A stretch of 64,000 bases of DNA from Acidobacteriota bacterium. GTDB lineage: Bacteria > Acidobacteriota > Holophagae > Acanthopleuribacterales > Acanthopleuribacteraceae. The stretch is from assembly GCA_020637335.1 (NCBI GenBank), contig JACJWC010000006.1, forward strand, positions 62,001 to 126,000, given 5' to 3'. The notes below the pieces were generated by a model. It was given only the letters and a program-made list of their open reading frames with translations, made no database searches and had not been told where the DNA came from. Positions 55,260-62,072 of the stretch are shown here, in pieces. Every line of letters begins with the position of its first letter. Position 1 is the stretch's first letter. The position numbers and the translations under genes were made by a program.

Positions 55260-56291
55260 CTAAGGGGTAAAAACAACTCGGCGGTCGGTGCCATGGTGAT
55301 GGACGTTTTCGATAATGGAATTGATGTTTTGTAGGGGTTCCAATCGGGTCATCTGGTCCAAATGCAAGGCGCCAGTCAGGGCGATCTCGATGGCCTCGGG
55401 ATAAATCGATGGGCTCGCACCCCAATTGCCAATTACCTGTGCATCAAATGCCATGAGGTTCGATAGTCGGACTTCCACTTTGTCCAAAGTAAACCCAACA
55501 ACTGCCATGCGGGCAGCCATGCTCAGTAACCCAAATGCGGTTTCCTGACCAATTTTGCTGCCCGACGTTTCCAATATGCGGTGCCCAAAAGCAGGCCAAT
55601 CATTTTTTTGACAAACGGATTTCACAAACCCTTTGATGTCCTTAAAGGAAAGCCCGCGGGTGTTTAGGGTTTCATCAATGCCCAGCCCCTTCATTTTCTC
55701 GAGTTTGTTGTCGTCGATGTCCATGGCAATGACAAACGCGCCACGCGCCTTGGCCAACAAACAAGCAAAGGAACCCACGCCCCCACAACCGATCACGATG
55801 GCAACGTCATGGGTAGCAAGCCCGAGGTTATGGATCGCTTGCAAAGGTGTGGTCACCGCATCGGCAATCACGGCGAATTGGGCCAATTCAGTGGGGCTGA
55901 TCATTTGTGGAAGCGGAACCAGGGCAGATTGCGGCACTTCAATCCACGGCCCAAATCCACCGTGCACATCATTCCCCGGCATAATCTGGTGGGGGCAGGT
56001 CCGTTCATAGCCTGCACGACAAGCAGCGCATTGGCCGCAGGGCATCACTGCTGGGACCAAAACCTGTTGACCAGCCAACGGCCCGTCGAGCACGGTGCCA
56101 CTGATTTCATGGCCGAGCACCACAGGAAGCGCTTTACGCGTCGGTACCTCTGAAAACATAAACCCGATATCGGTATGACACAGGCCGCAGCCGGCGACCT
56201 GCACCCGTACCGTGTTGGCCCCTGACGGTTCGGCCAGGTGTTCCCACGCTTGTAACGGCTTGCCCTTCTCAACCAAAGCCCAAAAACTCAT
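55260..56291 (-). CDS. had: 6-hydroxycyclohex-1-ene-1-carbonyl-CoA dehydrogenase
   Basis: 343 residues, zinc-dependent medium-chain dehydrogenase. Catalytic zinc CGLCHTD (34-40) and HEISG, structural zinc CGQCAACRAGYERTC, Rossmann GCGGVGSFACLLAKARGA. Oxidises the hydroxyl made by Dch to the 6-oxo compound with NAD+. First gene of the ten-gene operon: GAGGT stands before the ATG, preceded by the motif at 56307-56320. Sequence alone would fit other alcohol dehydrogenases, but Oah next to it fixes the role. Confidence 0.92.
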   Translation of the reverse strand: MSFWALVEKGKPLQAWEHLAEPSGANTVRVQVAGCGLCHTDIGFMFSEVPTRKALPVVLGHEISGTVLDGPLAGQQVLVPAVMPCGQCAACRAGYERTCPHQIMPGNDVHGGFGPWIEVPQSALVPLPQMISPTELAQFAVIADAVTTPLQAIHNLGLATHDVAIVIGCGGVGSFACLLAKARGAFVIAMDIDDNKLEKMKGLGIDETLNTRGLSFKDIKGFVKSVCQKNDWPAFGHRILETSGSKIGQETAFGLLSMAARMAVVGFTLDKVEVRLSNLMAFDAQVIGNWGASPSIYPEAIEIALTGALHLDQMTRLEPLQNINSIIENVHHHGTDRRVVFTP

Positions 56292-56306
56292 GTGGACCTC
56301 ATAAAG

Positions 56307-56355
56307 TGGTATTTAAGTACTTATTTAACATAATTACTTTGCCGACGCTTTGCAA
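56307..56355 (-). promoter_or_regulatory. Promoter and putative Rrf2 operator of the benzoyl-CoA operon
   Basis: Minus strand: TTGCAA (56355-56350), 17-base spacer, TATGTT (56332-56327). The dyad TGGTATTTAAGTAC (56307-56320, plus-strand reading; contains palindrome TAAGTACTTA 56314-56323) lies at the expected start point and about 16 bases before the had ATG. The same TGGTAT-N3-AGTAC pattern recurs at 56905-56918. Binding by the adjacent Rrf2 protein is inferred. Confidence 0.55.
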
Positions 56356-56401
56356 GGCCTTCTTTTTCACTTTTTTTGCTAACATAAAGCCAGGAGTTTG
56401 C

Positions 56402-56824
56402 ATGCATCTCAATAAAGCTACCCGCTTCGCACTCTACGCGGTGACCGAGCTCGCCCGCAGTTACCCTGAAAAACAAACGGTCCAAGAGATTGCCGAACGC
56501 TACGGGGCCAGCGAGCACCATCTTTCCAAAGTGATGCAATTGCTCTCCCGTTTCCAAATCGTGGAAGCTGTTCGCGGGGTAGGTGGTGGCTATCGCCTGG
56601 CTATATCGCCTAAAGCCTTGACGGTCATGGACATTATCAAGATCGTGGAACCGCAATTCATCACGGAGGGTTGTCAACTCAACCCCCAATCCGACCCGTG
56701 CGCCCATTCTGAATGTTCGATCCACGAGTTATTTGACGAGGTGGCTCGCCAAATCCGGGCCACCTTCTCCGCCGTCTCGATCGATACCCTGGCCCACAAA
56801 CACGACCGCAAAATGGTGGTTTAA
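56402..56824 (+). CDS. Rrf2-family Fe-S regulator between the two aromatic clusters
   Basis: 140 residues: winged HTH (TRFALYAVTELA, IAERYGASEHHLSKVMQLL, AVRGVGGGYRLA) and three cysteines at 91, 100 and 105 (CQLNPQSDPCAHSEC), likely ligands of a sensing cluster. The ATG at 56402 has CAGGAG upstream; in-frame sequence before it is AT-rich and not family-like. It is divergent from the ten-gene bcr operon and precedes the ligase cluster. Probable local regulator responding to O2, redox or iron; in other organisms bcr genes are controlled by unrelated regulators such as BadR, BzdR or two-component systems. Confidence 0.9.
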   Translation: MHLNKATRFALYAVTELARSYPEKQTVQEIAERYGASEHHLSKVMQLLSRFQIVEAVRGVGGGYRLAISPKALTVMDIIKIVEPQFITEGCQLNPQSDPCAHSECSIHELFDEVARQIRATFSAVSIDTLAHKHDRKMVV

Positions 56825-56876
56825 AAGACCTTCTGACCCACCCCCCAGGCTAGGCTTTTTTCTCACACTTTTGTAC

Positions 56877-56918
56877 TTGACTAACGAGTCCGGCAATCCT
56901 ATTTTGGTATAAGAGTAC
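56877..56918 (+). promoter_or_regulatory. Promoter and putative operator of the second aromatic cluster
   Basis: Plus strand TTGACT (56877-56882), 17-base spacer, TATTTT (56900-56905). The dyad TGGTA-N6-TACCA begins at the last -10 base (56905-56920) and contains TGGTATAAGAGTAC, sharing 11 of 14 positions with the motif before had. A short dyad GACT-AACG-AGTC (56879-56890) covers the -35. Located about 40 bases before the ligase ATG. Confidence 0.55.
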
Positions 56919-56956
56919 CAGTTATCCTTATTTGGCAATAAAAGGGGGAGGGAACG

Positions 56957-58669
56957 ATGATGCGGGGTGGCGGAACAGTTCCTGTCCGGTTTCGGTCTAT
57001 CGGTCAATTTCTTGCCGATCGGGCCAAAGCTTGGGCTGCCCAACCCGTTCTCTTAACCAAAAACGCCGATCGGTACGAGCCCTTGTCCTGGCAGGACTTT
57101 TACAGCGCCATCCAGAAAGCCGCCAATGGTTTGTGTGCCAAAGGGTTTGGCGCGGGAAATAAATTGGCCTTTTTTACACCCAATAGCCTGGAAATGCTGG
57201 TTTTGGAAATGGCGGCCATGAGCATCGGCATGATCTCCATCCCACTCTTTTCCGGCTATAAGGAACAAATGTTCAATGATTTGATCGCCTTTTGTGAAGC
57301 CGATGCACTGGTCGTCCCGGGCCAAACCCAACAAGCCATGCTGGGCGTCCACCCTTCCCTGAAATGCCTGATTACCTTAACACCGACGGATCTCTCGGCG
57401 CGGACGACAACCCTTTCTTACCAGGACCTGCTCAACCTAGGTGCCGATCAGGAAACGCCAATACCGATCCAAGTCAACCGGGACGATATCGCGCTGATCA
57501 TGTTCACCTCCGGCACGATGTCCTTTCCCAAAGGGGTACAACTCACGCATGGCAATATCCTCTCCCAACAGGAAGCCCTTGATTTTTTGTGGCAAACCCA
57601 ACCGGGCGGTCGCCTGCTTTCCTACCTGCCCTGGCATCACAGTTTTGGCGGTATTTTTGAGAAATTTTTTGGCTTGTATTCGGGAACAGCCTTGGCTCTG
57701 GATGATAGCCGAGGCAAAGACATTCCCCGCTTAGTCGCCAATTGGAAGGCCATCAAACCGATGGCTTTTTTCAGTGTACCCAAAATTTTTCAGGAACTGG
57801 TCAGCTACCCTGAACCGGGCTGGCGATCGGAATTCTTTCACCGCGACCTGCGCTTTGTTTTTACGGCTGGAGCACCCCTGCCAGGAACCGTTTCCGATGT
57901 CTTTATCCAAAACAACATCCCGGTTTTGGAGGGTTGGGGCTTAACAGAGACTTCGCCTTGTTGCACGTTGACCGATGGGAAAACCAAGCGGGTCCCCAAT
58001 GTGGTCGGATTCCCCATCCCAGGTGTTGAGATTCGGCTCGACAGCGATGGCGAAATCCTGGTGAATGGACCCAACGTCATGCCGGGCTATTATCAATCGC
58101 CTGAGCGCAATGCCCGAATCTTTACGGAAGATGGGTTTTTCCGCACCGGTGATCTGGGTGAAATCACGCCAGAAGGCCTCAAAATCCTGACCCGCAAAGA
58201 TCGTTTGTTTAAACTGGCCAACGCGGAAAAGGTCAACCCCACCGTTATCGAAAATCAGGTTTTGGGCCACTGCCCGTTTGTCAAACACCTGCTCGTTCTG
58301 GGCTCGGGTCAAAAAAATGTCAGCGCGCTGGTCTTTCCCAATAAAGAAATGATGGCTTCGCCGCGCTGCAGCGAACCCGAAGGCTGCAAAAACCCGCAGG
58401 ATTCAGGCACGCTTTCGGCCTGCCTGCGCGATTGTATTGACGACTTAAATGCCCGCTTGCGCAAGCAATATGAGTCCATTGCCTGTTTTGTCATCCTGGA
58501 CCAGGAACTGGAACTGGACAAAGGCGAACTCACACCGAGTCTAAAAGTGAATCCGCAAACGGTGATGAAAAACTATGCGACGTATATCGAACCCCTGTTC
58601 GATCCCAGCCTGGAAAAACCGGCTGGGGCTATCTATGTCCAAGTCGGAGATCAGGGGGTCCTGGTATGA
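56957..58669 (+). CDS. AMP-forming acyl-CoA synthetase
   Basis: 570 residues, ANL superfamily. P-loop-like IMFTSGTMSFPKGVQLTHGN (with Met in place of the usual Thr/Gly at the fourth position), the A5 motif LEGWGLTETSP, GYYQSPERNARIFTEDGFFRTGDLG, and LFKLANAEKVNPTVIE containing the hinge. The general shape is the long-chain FACL/FadD15-like branch rather than classical benzoate-CoA ligase. It activates a carboxylic acid with ATP and CoA; an aromatic or alicyclic acid fits the neighbourhood (inference). A strong GGGGGAGGG precedes the ATG pair at 56957/56960. Overlaps the HgdB-like gene by four bases. Confidence 0.9.
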   Translation: MMRGGGTVPVRFRSIGQFLADRAKAWAAQPVLLTKNADRYEPLSWQDFYSAIQKAANGLCAKGFGAGNKLAFFTPNSLEMLVLEMAAMSIGMISIPLFSGYKEQMFNDLIAFCEADALVVPGQTQQAMLGVHPSLKCLITLTPTDLSARTTTLSYQDLLNLGADQETPIPIQVNRDDIALIMFTSGTMSFPKGVQLTHGNILSQQEALDFLWQTQPGGRLLSYLPWHHSFGGIFEKFFGLYSGTALALDDSRGKDIPRLVANWKAIKPMAFFSVPKIFQELVSYPEPGWRSEFFHRDLRFVFTAGAPLPGTVSDVFIQNNIPVLEGWGLTETSPCCTLTDGKTKRVPNVVGFPIPGVEIRLDSDGEILVNGPNVMPGYYQSPERNARIFTEDGFFRTGDLGEITPEGLKILTRKDRLFKLANAEKVNPTVIENQVLGHCPFVKHLLVLGSGQKNVSALVFPNKEMMASPRCSEPEGCKNPQDSGTLSACLRDCIDDLNARLRKQYESIACFVILDQELELDKGELTPSLKVNPQTVMKNYATYIEPLFDPSLEKPAGAIYVQVGDQGVLV

Positions 58670-59880
58670 AACAGTCCCAACAAAAACTCAAAAGCCTAAT
58701 GGCGGCGTATTTCGCTGAATTGGGCCGCGCCAGCGCCGACCCAAACCAACGCGTGGCATGGTGTACATCCGCGGGCCCGGCGGAAGTTTTAAGAGCATTT
58801 GGTTATCACGTATTTTTTCCCGAAAACCACGGTGCGTTGTTGGGCGCTACCCGGACCGCAAACGATTTTATTCCTTACGCAACGTCAATGGGTTACAGCT
58901 CTAACATCTGTTCCTACCTGACCTCGGATATTGGCAGCTACCTGGCCGGCAAAAGTCCGTTAAGTGAGGCTTTCGGACCTAATCTGCCACCTAAACCGGA
59001 TCTTTTGGTGGCTTGTGACAATCAATGCCGGGAAGTCGAAGAATGGTTTCGTTTTTTTTCCAAGGCCTATTCCGCCCCATTGCACGTCGTTCGAACACCT
59101 AAATTTCTGGACACGATGGAAACCCATCATCTGGAATTCATGCTGAAAGAATTGACCGAGTTGGTTTCCTTTTTGGAGTTCCAAACGGGCGTGGATATAA
59201 ATCACGAGACTTTGGCCAGAACCGTAGCCTTGTCTGGTCAGGCGGCTGCGGCCTGGCGTCGCTGTCTGGACCTGGCCCAAACCAAACCGGCACCGTGGAC
59301 TTTTTGGGATGGCACGATTCACATGGCGCCGATTGTTATCATGCGAGGTCTGCCCATCGCCCTGGATTACTACCTCCACCTGGAAGCGGAGCTGACACAA
59401 ATGATCGCATCCGGTTATGCTGCGGTCCCGGGCGAAAAATACAGGTTTTATTGGGAAGGCATGCCGATCTGGGGTCGGCTCCGCGCCCTGAGCGACAGTT
59501 TCGCATCGCAAAAAGCCGCCGTTGTGGCGTCAACTTATTGCAATTCCTGGATTTACGATGCTTTTAATGCAGATGAACCGCTATTGTCCCTGGCCCAAGG
59601 CTATTGCGAAATCTTCATCAATCGATCCGAAGCCTATAAAGAAAACTACCTGATCGAAACCTGCCGGCAGTTTGATGTGGATGGGATTATTTACCACGAT
59701 GCCAAAACGTGCCCGTATAACAGCAACACCCATTTCGCCCTGCCAGAACGGGTGCAAAAACGGTCGGGAATTCCCTACATTGTGGTAGAAGGCGACCTGA
59801 ACGACTTGCGCTGCTTTTCAGATGAACAGAGCCAAATAAAAATTGAAACGTTCATCGCGCAAGTGGAGCAATCCCGATGA
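58666..59880 (+). CDS. Solitary HgdB/BcrB-like Fe-S protein
   Basis: 404 residues of the 2-hydroxyacyl-CoA dehydratase/benzoyl-CoA reductase D-component family, clearly paralogous to BcrB (shared NIC-, GCF-, KTC-like blocks). Cysteines at 33, 82, 118, 121, 200, 292, 314, 333, 349 and 383; the likely cluster ligands are C82, C118/C121, C314 and C349. There is only one such subunit here, paired with one activator two genes downstream, unlike the heterodimeric BcrBC or HgdAB. Single-subunit members with a private activator are known as YjiM-type or double-cubane-cluster proteins. Substrate unknown; a CoA ester made by the overlapping ligase is plausible. Confidence 0.88.
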   Translation: MKQSQQKLKSLMAAYFAELGRASADPNQRVAWCTSAGPAEVLRAFGYHVFFPENHGALLGATRTANDFIPYATSMGYSSNICSYLTSDIGSYLAGKSPLSEAFGPNLPPKPDLLVACDNQCREVEEWFRFFSKAYSAPLHVVRTPKFLDTMETHHLEFMLKELTELVSFLEFQTGVDINHETLARTVALSGQAAAAWRRCLDLAQTKPAPWTFWDGTIHMAPIVIMRGLPIALDYYLHLEAELTQMIASGYAAVPGEKYRFYWEGMPIWGRLRALSDSFASQKAAVVASTYCNSWIYDAFNADEPLLSLAQGYCEIFINRSEAYKENYLIETCRQFDVDGIIYHDAKTCPYNSNTHFALPERVQKRSGIPYIVVEGDLNDLRCFSDEQSQIKIETFIAQVEQSR

Positions 59881-60818
59881 AAATCGCAGTTATTGGCGCG
59901 GGCAACGTGGGCCTGACCATGTCCGTCAAACTGGGATTGGCCGGCCATGAAATCCACCTCATCAGCCGCAATCGGCGCAAAATGGCCAACCTCAGAAATG
60001 CAGAAATCGATTTGGGCGGCATATTCGATGATCGCTTCGTCCTGAAAAATGTGTATGACGACCCGGAACAGTTTTTCACCCAAGAGTATGATTTTTTGGC
60101 GATTTGTACCAAAACGCCATCCCTCAAAGACGTATTGGCCAAAATCAAAAAGTACGCGCCCAAACCGATGCCCATTCTTTCCTGCCAGAACGGCATTGGT
60201 GTGGAAGAAGAAATCGCATCCGTATTTGGCCCGCAATACAGCTACCGCATGGTGATCAATTTCGGTGGCAATGTTCTGGAAACCTACGTCGTCAAAACCC
60301 AGTTTTTCCATCCACCCAACTATGTGTCCTGCCTGGATGAATCGGGCTTTCCCTTAGCCGAGGAAATCGCACACGAACTAACCAAATCTGGGTTGACGAC
60401 CGAGTTCATCCCCAATATCAAAGGTCAGGTTTATAAAAAGGCCATTTTGAACTGCGCGTTGAGTGGGGTTTGCGCATTGACCCGCATGTCGATGGATCGC
60501 GCCATGGCCGATGAAGATCTGGTTGAAATCGTTAAACTGCTCTTATTGGAAGGGATGCAGGTTGCCCATTTGGAAGGTGCACCCCTTGGCGATGATTATC
60601 TGCAAAAAGGCATGCACTACCTGATGAATGCCGGTTCCCACAAGCCATCCATGTTAATCGACATTGAGACTGGTAAACGGACAGAAATTGATTACCTCAA
60701 TCACCAACTCCTCAAGCTGGGCCGCATTCACCATATTCATCTGCCCTTCACTAACTCCATTACGGCGCTCGTCAGAGGGCTGGAGCAGACCTCGCGCTGC
60801 TGTGAGGTGGTGGAATGA
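59877..60818 (+). CDS. Ketopantoate-reductase-like (PanE/ApbA) dehydrogenase
   Basis: 313 residues: Rossmann IAVIGAGNVGLTMSVKLGLAGH (3-20 in part), CTKTPSLKDVLAKIK, SCQNGIGVEEEIA, and C-terminal helical domain with KGQVYKKAILNCALSGVCAL and DIETGKRTEIDYLN. These are the pattern of 2-dehydropantoate 2-reductases, with the catalytic Lys probably in GQVYKKA. Pantothenate synthesis seems an unlikely role in this context; an NAD(P)H-dependent keto/hydroxy step on the cluster's CoA or acid substrate is more likely. Four-base overlaps with both neighbours. Confidence 0.85.
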   Translation: MKIAVIGAGNVGLTMSVKLGLAGHEIHLISRNRRKMANLRNAEIDLGGIFDDRFVLKNVYDDPEQFFTQEYDFLAICTKTPSLKDVLAKIKKYAPKPMPILSCQNGIGVEEEIASVFGPQYSYRMVINFGGNVLETYVVKTQFFHPPNYVSCLDESGFPLAEEIAHELTKSGLTTEFIPNIKGQVYKKAILNCALSGVCALTRMSMDRAMADEDLVEIVKLLLLEGMQVAHLEGAPLGDDYLQKGMHYLMNAGSHKPSMLIDIETGKRTEIDYLNHQLLKLGRIHHIHLPFTNSITALVRGLEQTSRCCEVVE

Positions 60819-61609
60819 CGGTTTTTGTGGGTGTCGATGTCGGTTCATCTGCCACCAAAAGTGTGGTGTTGGACGAAAACAAACAGGTCCTGGAACGATT
60901 CATTTTGCCCACCAGCCTGAGACTCGAATTGGACATTCAACAATTAGCAAACCAATTGGCCAACGCCTTTCCGTGCCAACGAATTGTGTTTTCAACCGGA
61001 TATGGCCGTAATCGCGTACCTTTTGCGGTATTGAACAAACCCGAGATTATCTGCCACACCAAGGGTGTGTTTTCAGAATTCCCCTACGCCATGGACATCG
61101 TGGACATTGGCGGCCAGGACAACAAGGTCATTAAAGTCAATGACGATGGCACCATTCAACAGTTTAAGATGAACTCCAAATGTGCGGCCGGGACGGGCGC
61201 CTTCCTGGAAGAAATCGCCCACAAGGCCAACCTGAGCTTAGATGAACTGCATGGTTTAGCCATGACCTCACACAGTCAGGCCCCACTCAACAGTTTCTGC
61301 ACGGTATTTGCCATGACCGAATTGATTAAGCGGGTCATGCAGGGCGAATCCCTGCCCGATCTGGCACGCGGTGTTTATCTGTCCGTGGCCGAGCGGATTC
61401 GCGAAATGGTCGGCCATCGCAAAACGCCGGTGGTGGTCACAGGCGGGGTAATCCAACACAACCCGCTGCTGTGCGACATCCTGATCGAAAAGCTCGGCGA
61501 TAATTTGAAATTGCCGGCGTTTGCCCAATTTACTGGCGCGCTGGGCGCCGCTCTGTACGCCTGGGACTCCAAGGATTGTTCGGAAGTAGCGGAGGCCCTG
61601 GATGCCTAA
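60815..61609 (+). CDS. BadF/HgdC-type ATPase activator of the solitary Fe-S protein
   Basis: 264 residues, the short single-domain activator type. GVDVGSSATKSVV (6-18), DIGGQDNKVI (97-106), GGVIQHNPLL; cluster ligands Cys123 (SKCAAGTGAFLEEIA) and Cys162 (NSFCTVFAMTEL). Such homodimeric activators bind one [4Fe-4S] cluster between the subunits and drive electrons into their partner at the cost of ATP. The natural partner is the HgdB-like protein of this cluster, distinct from BcrA/BcrD. Ends with an 8-base overlap into the hcrC-like gene. Confidence 0.92.
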   Translation: MTVFVGVDVGSSATKSVVLDENKQVLERFILPTSLRLELDIQQLANQLANAFPCQRIVFSTGYGRNRVPFAVLNKPEIICHTKGVFSEFPYAMDIVDIGGQDNKVIKVNDDGTIQQFKMNSKCAAGTGAFLEEIAHKANLSLDELHGLAMTSHSQAPLNSFCTVFAMTELIKRVMQGESLPDLARGVYLSVAERIREMVGHRKTPVVVTGGVIQHNPLLCDILIEKLGDNLKLPAFAQFTGALGAALYAWDSKDCSEVAEALDA

Positions 61610-62072
61610 CCCTTGTCGACTGATGGTCAATGGCGAAATTTGGGAAGGACTTGTGGATCCTTTTGAGACCTTATTGGAGGTATTAAGGGAACGTCTCGAT
61701 TTAACGGGCGCCAAACAGGGTTGTAGCCAGGGCGAATGCGGTGCCTGTACCGTTTTGGTCGATGGCAACCCGGTTATGGCCTGCCTCATGTTGGCGCTGG
61801 AGGCCCAAAACACTCAAATTGAAACCATCGAATCTTTGGCAACCCAGGAATTGCATCCACTGCAAATCGCATTTGTCGAGAAGGGCGCGGTCCAATGCGG
61901 GTTCTGCACACCGGGTATGGTGCTTTCCGCCAAAGCGTTAATCGACAAAAACCCCCATTTCCAGGAACAGGACGTCCGTGCGGCGCTTGCCGGTAATCAT
62001 TGCCGCTGCACGGGTTACACAAAAATCATTGATGCGGTCATGTCGCTTTCAACGGGGGCGAAACATGGTTAA
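61602..62072 (+). CDS. 2Fe-2S small subunit of a molybdenum hydroxylase (HcrC-like)
   Basis: 156 residues with the two [2Fe-2S] domains of xanthine-dehydrogenase-family small subunits: Cys41, 46, 49, 61 (GCSQGECGACTVL) and Cys99, 102, 134, 136 (CGFC, CRCTGY). In this neighbourhood the most natural complex is 4-hydroxybenzoyl-CoA reductase (HcrABC), which removes a phenolic hydroxyl; CO dehydrogenase-, nicotinate- or other hydroxylases are alternatives. Overlaps the large-subunit gene by 8 bases. The FAD subunit is not in the window. Confidence 0.92.
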   Translation: MPNPCRLMVNGEIWEGLVDPFETLLEVLRERLDLTGAKQGCSQGECGACTVLVDGNPVMACLMLALEAQNTQIETIESLATQELHPLQIAFVEKGAVQCGFCTPGMVLSAKALIDKNPHFQEQDVRAALAGNHCRCTGYTKIIDAVMSLSTGAKHG

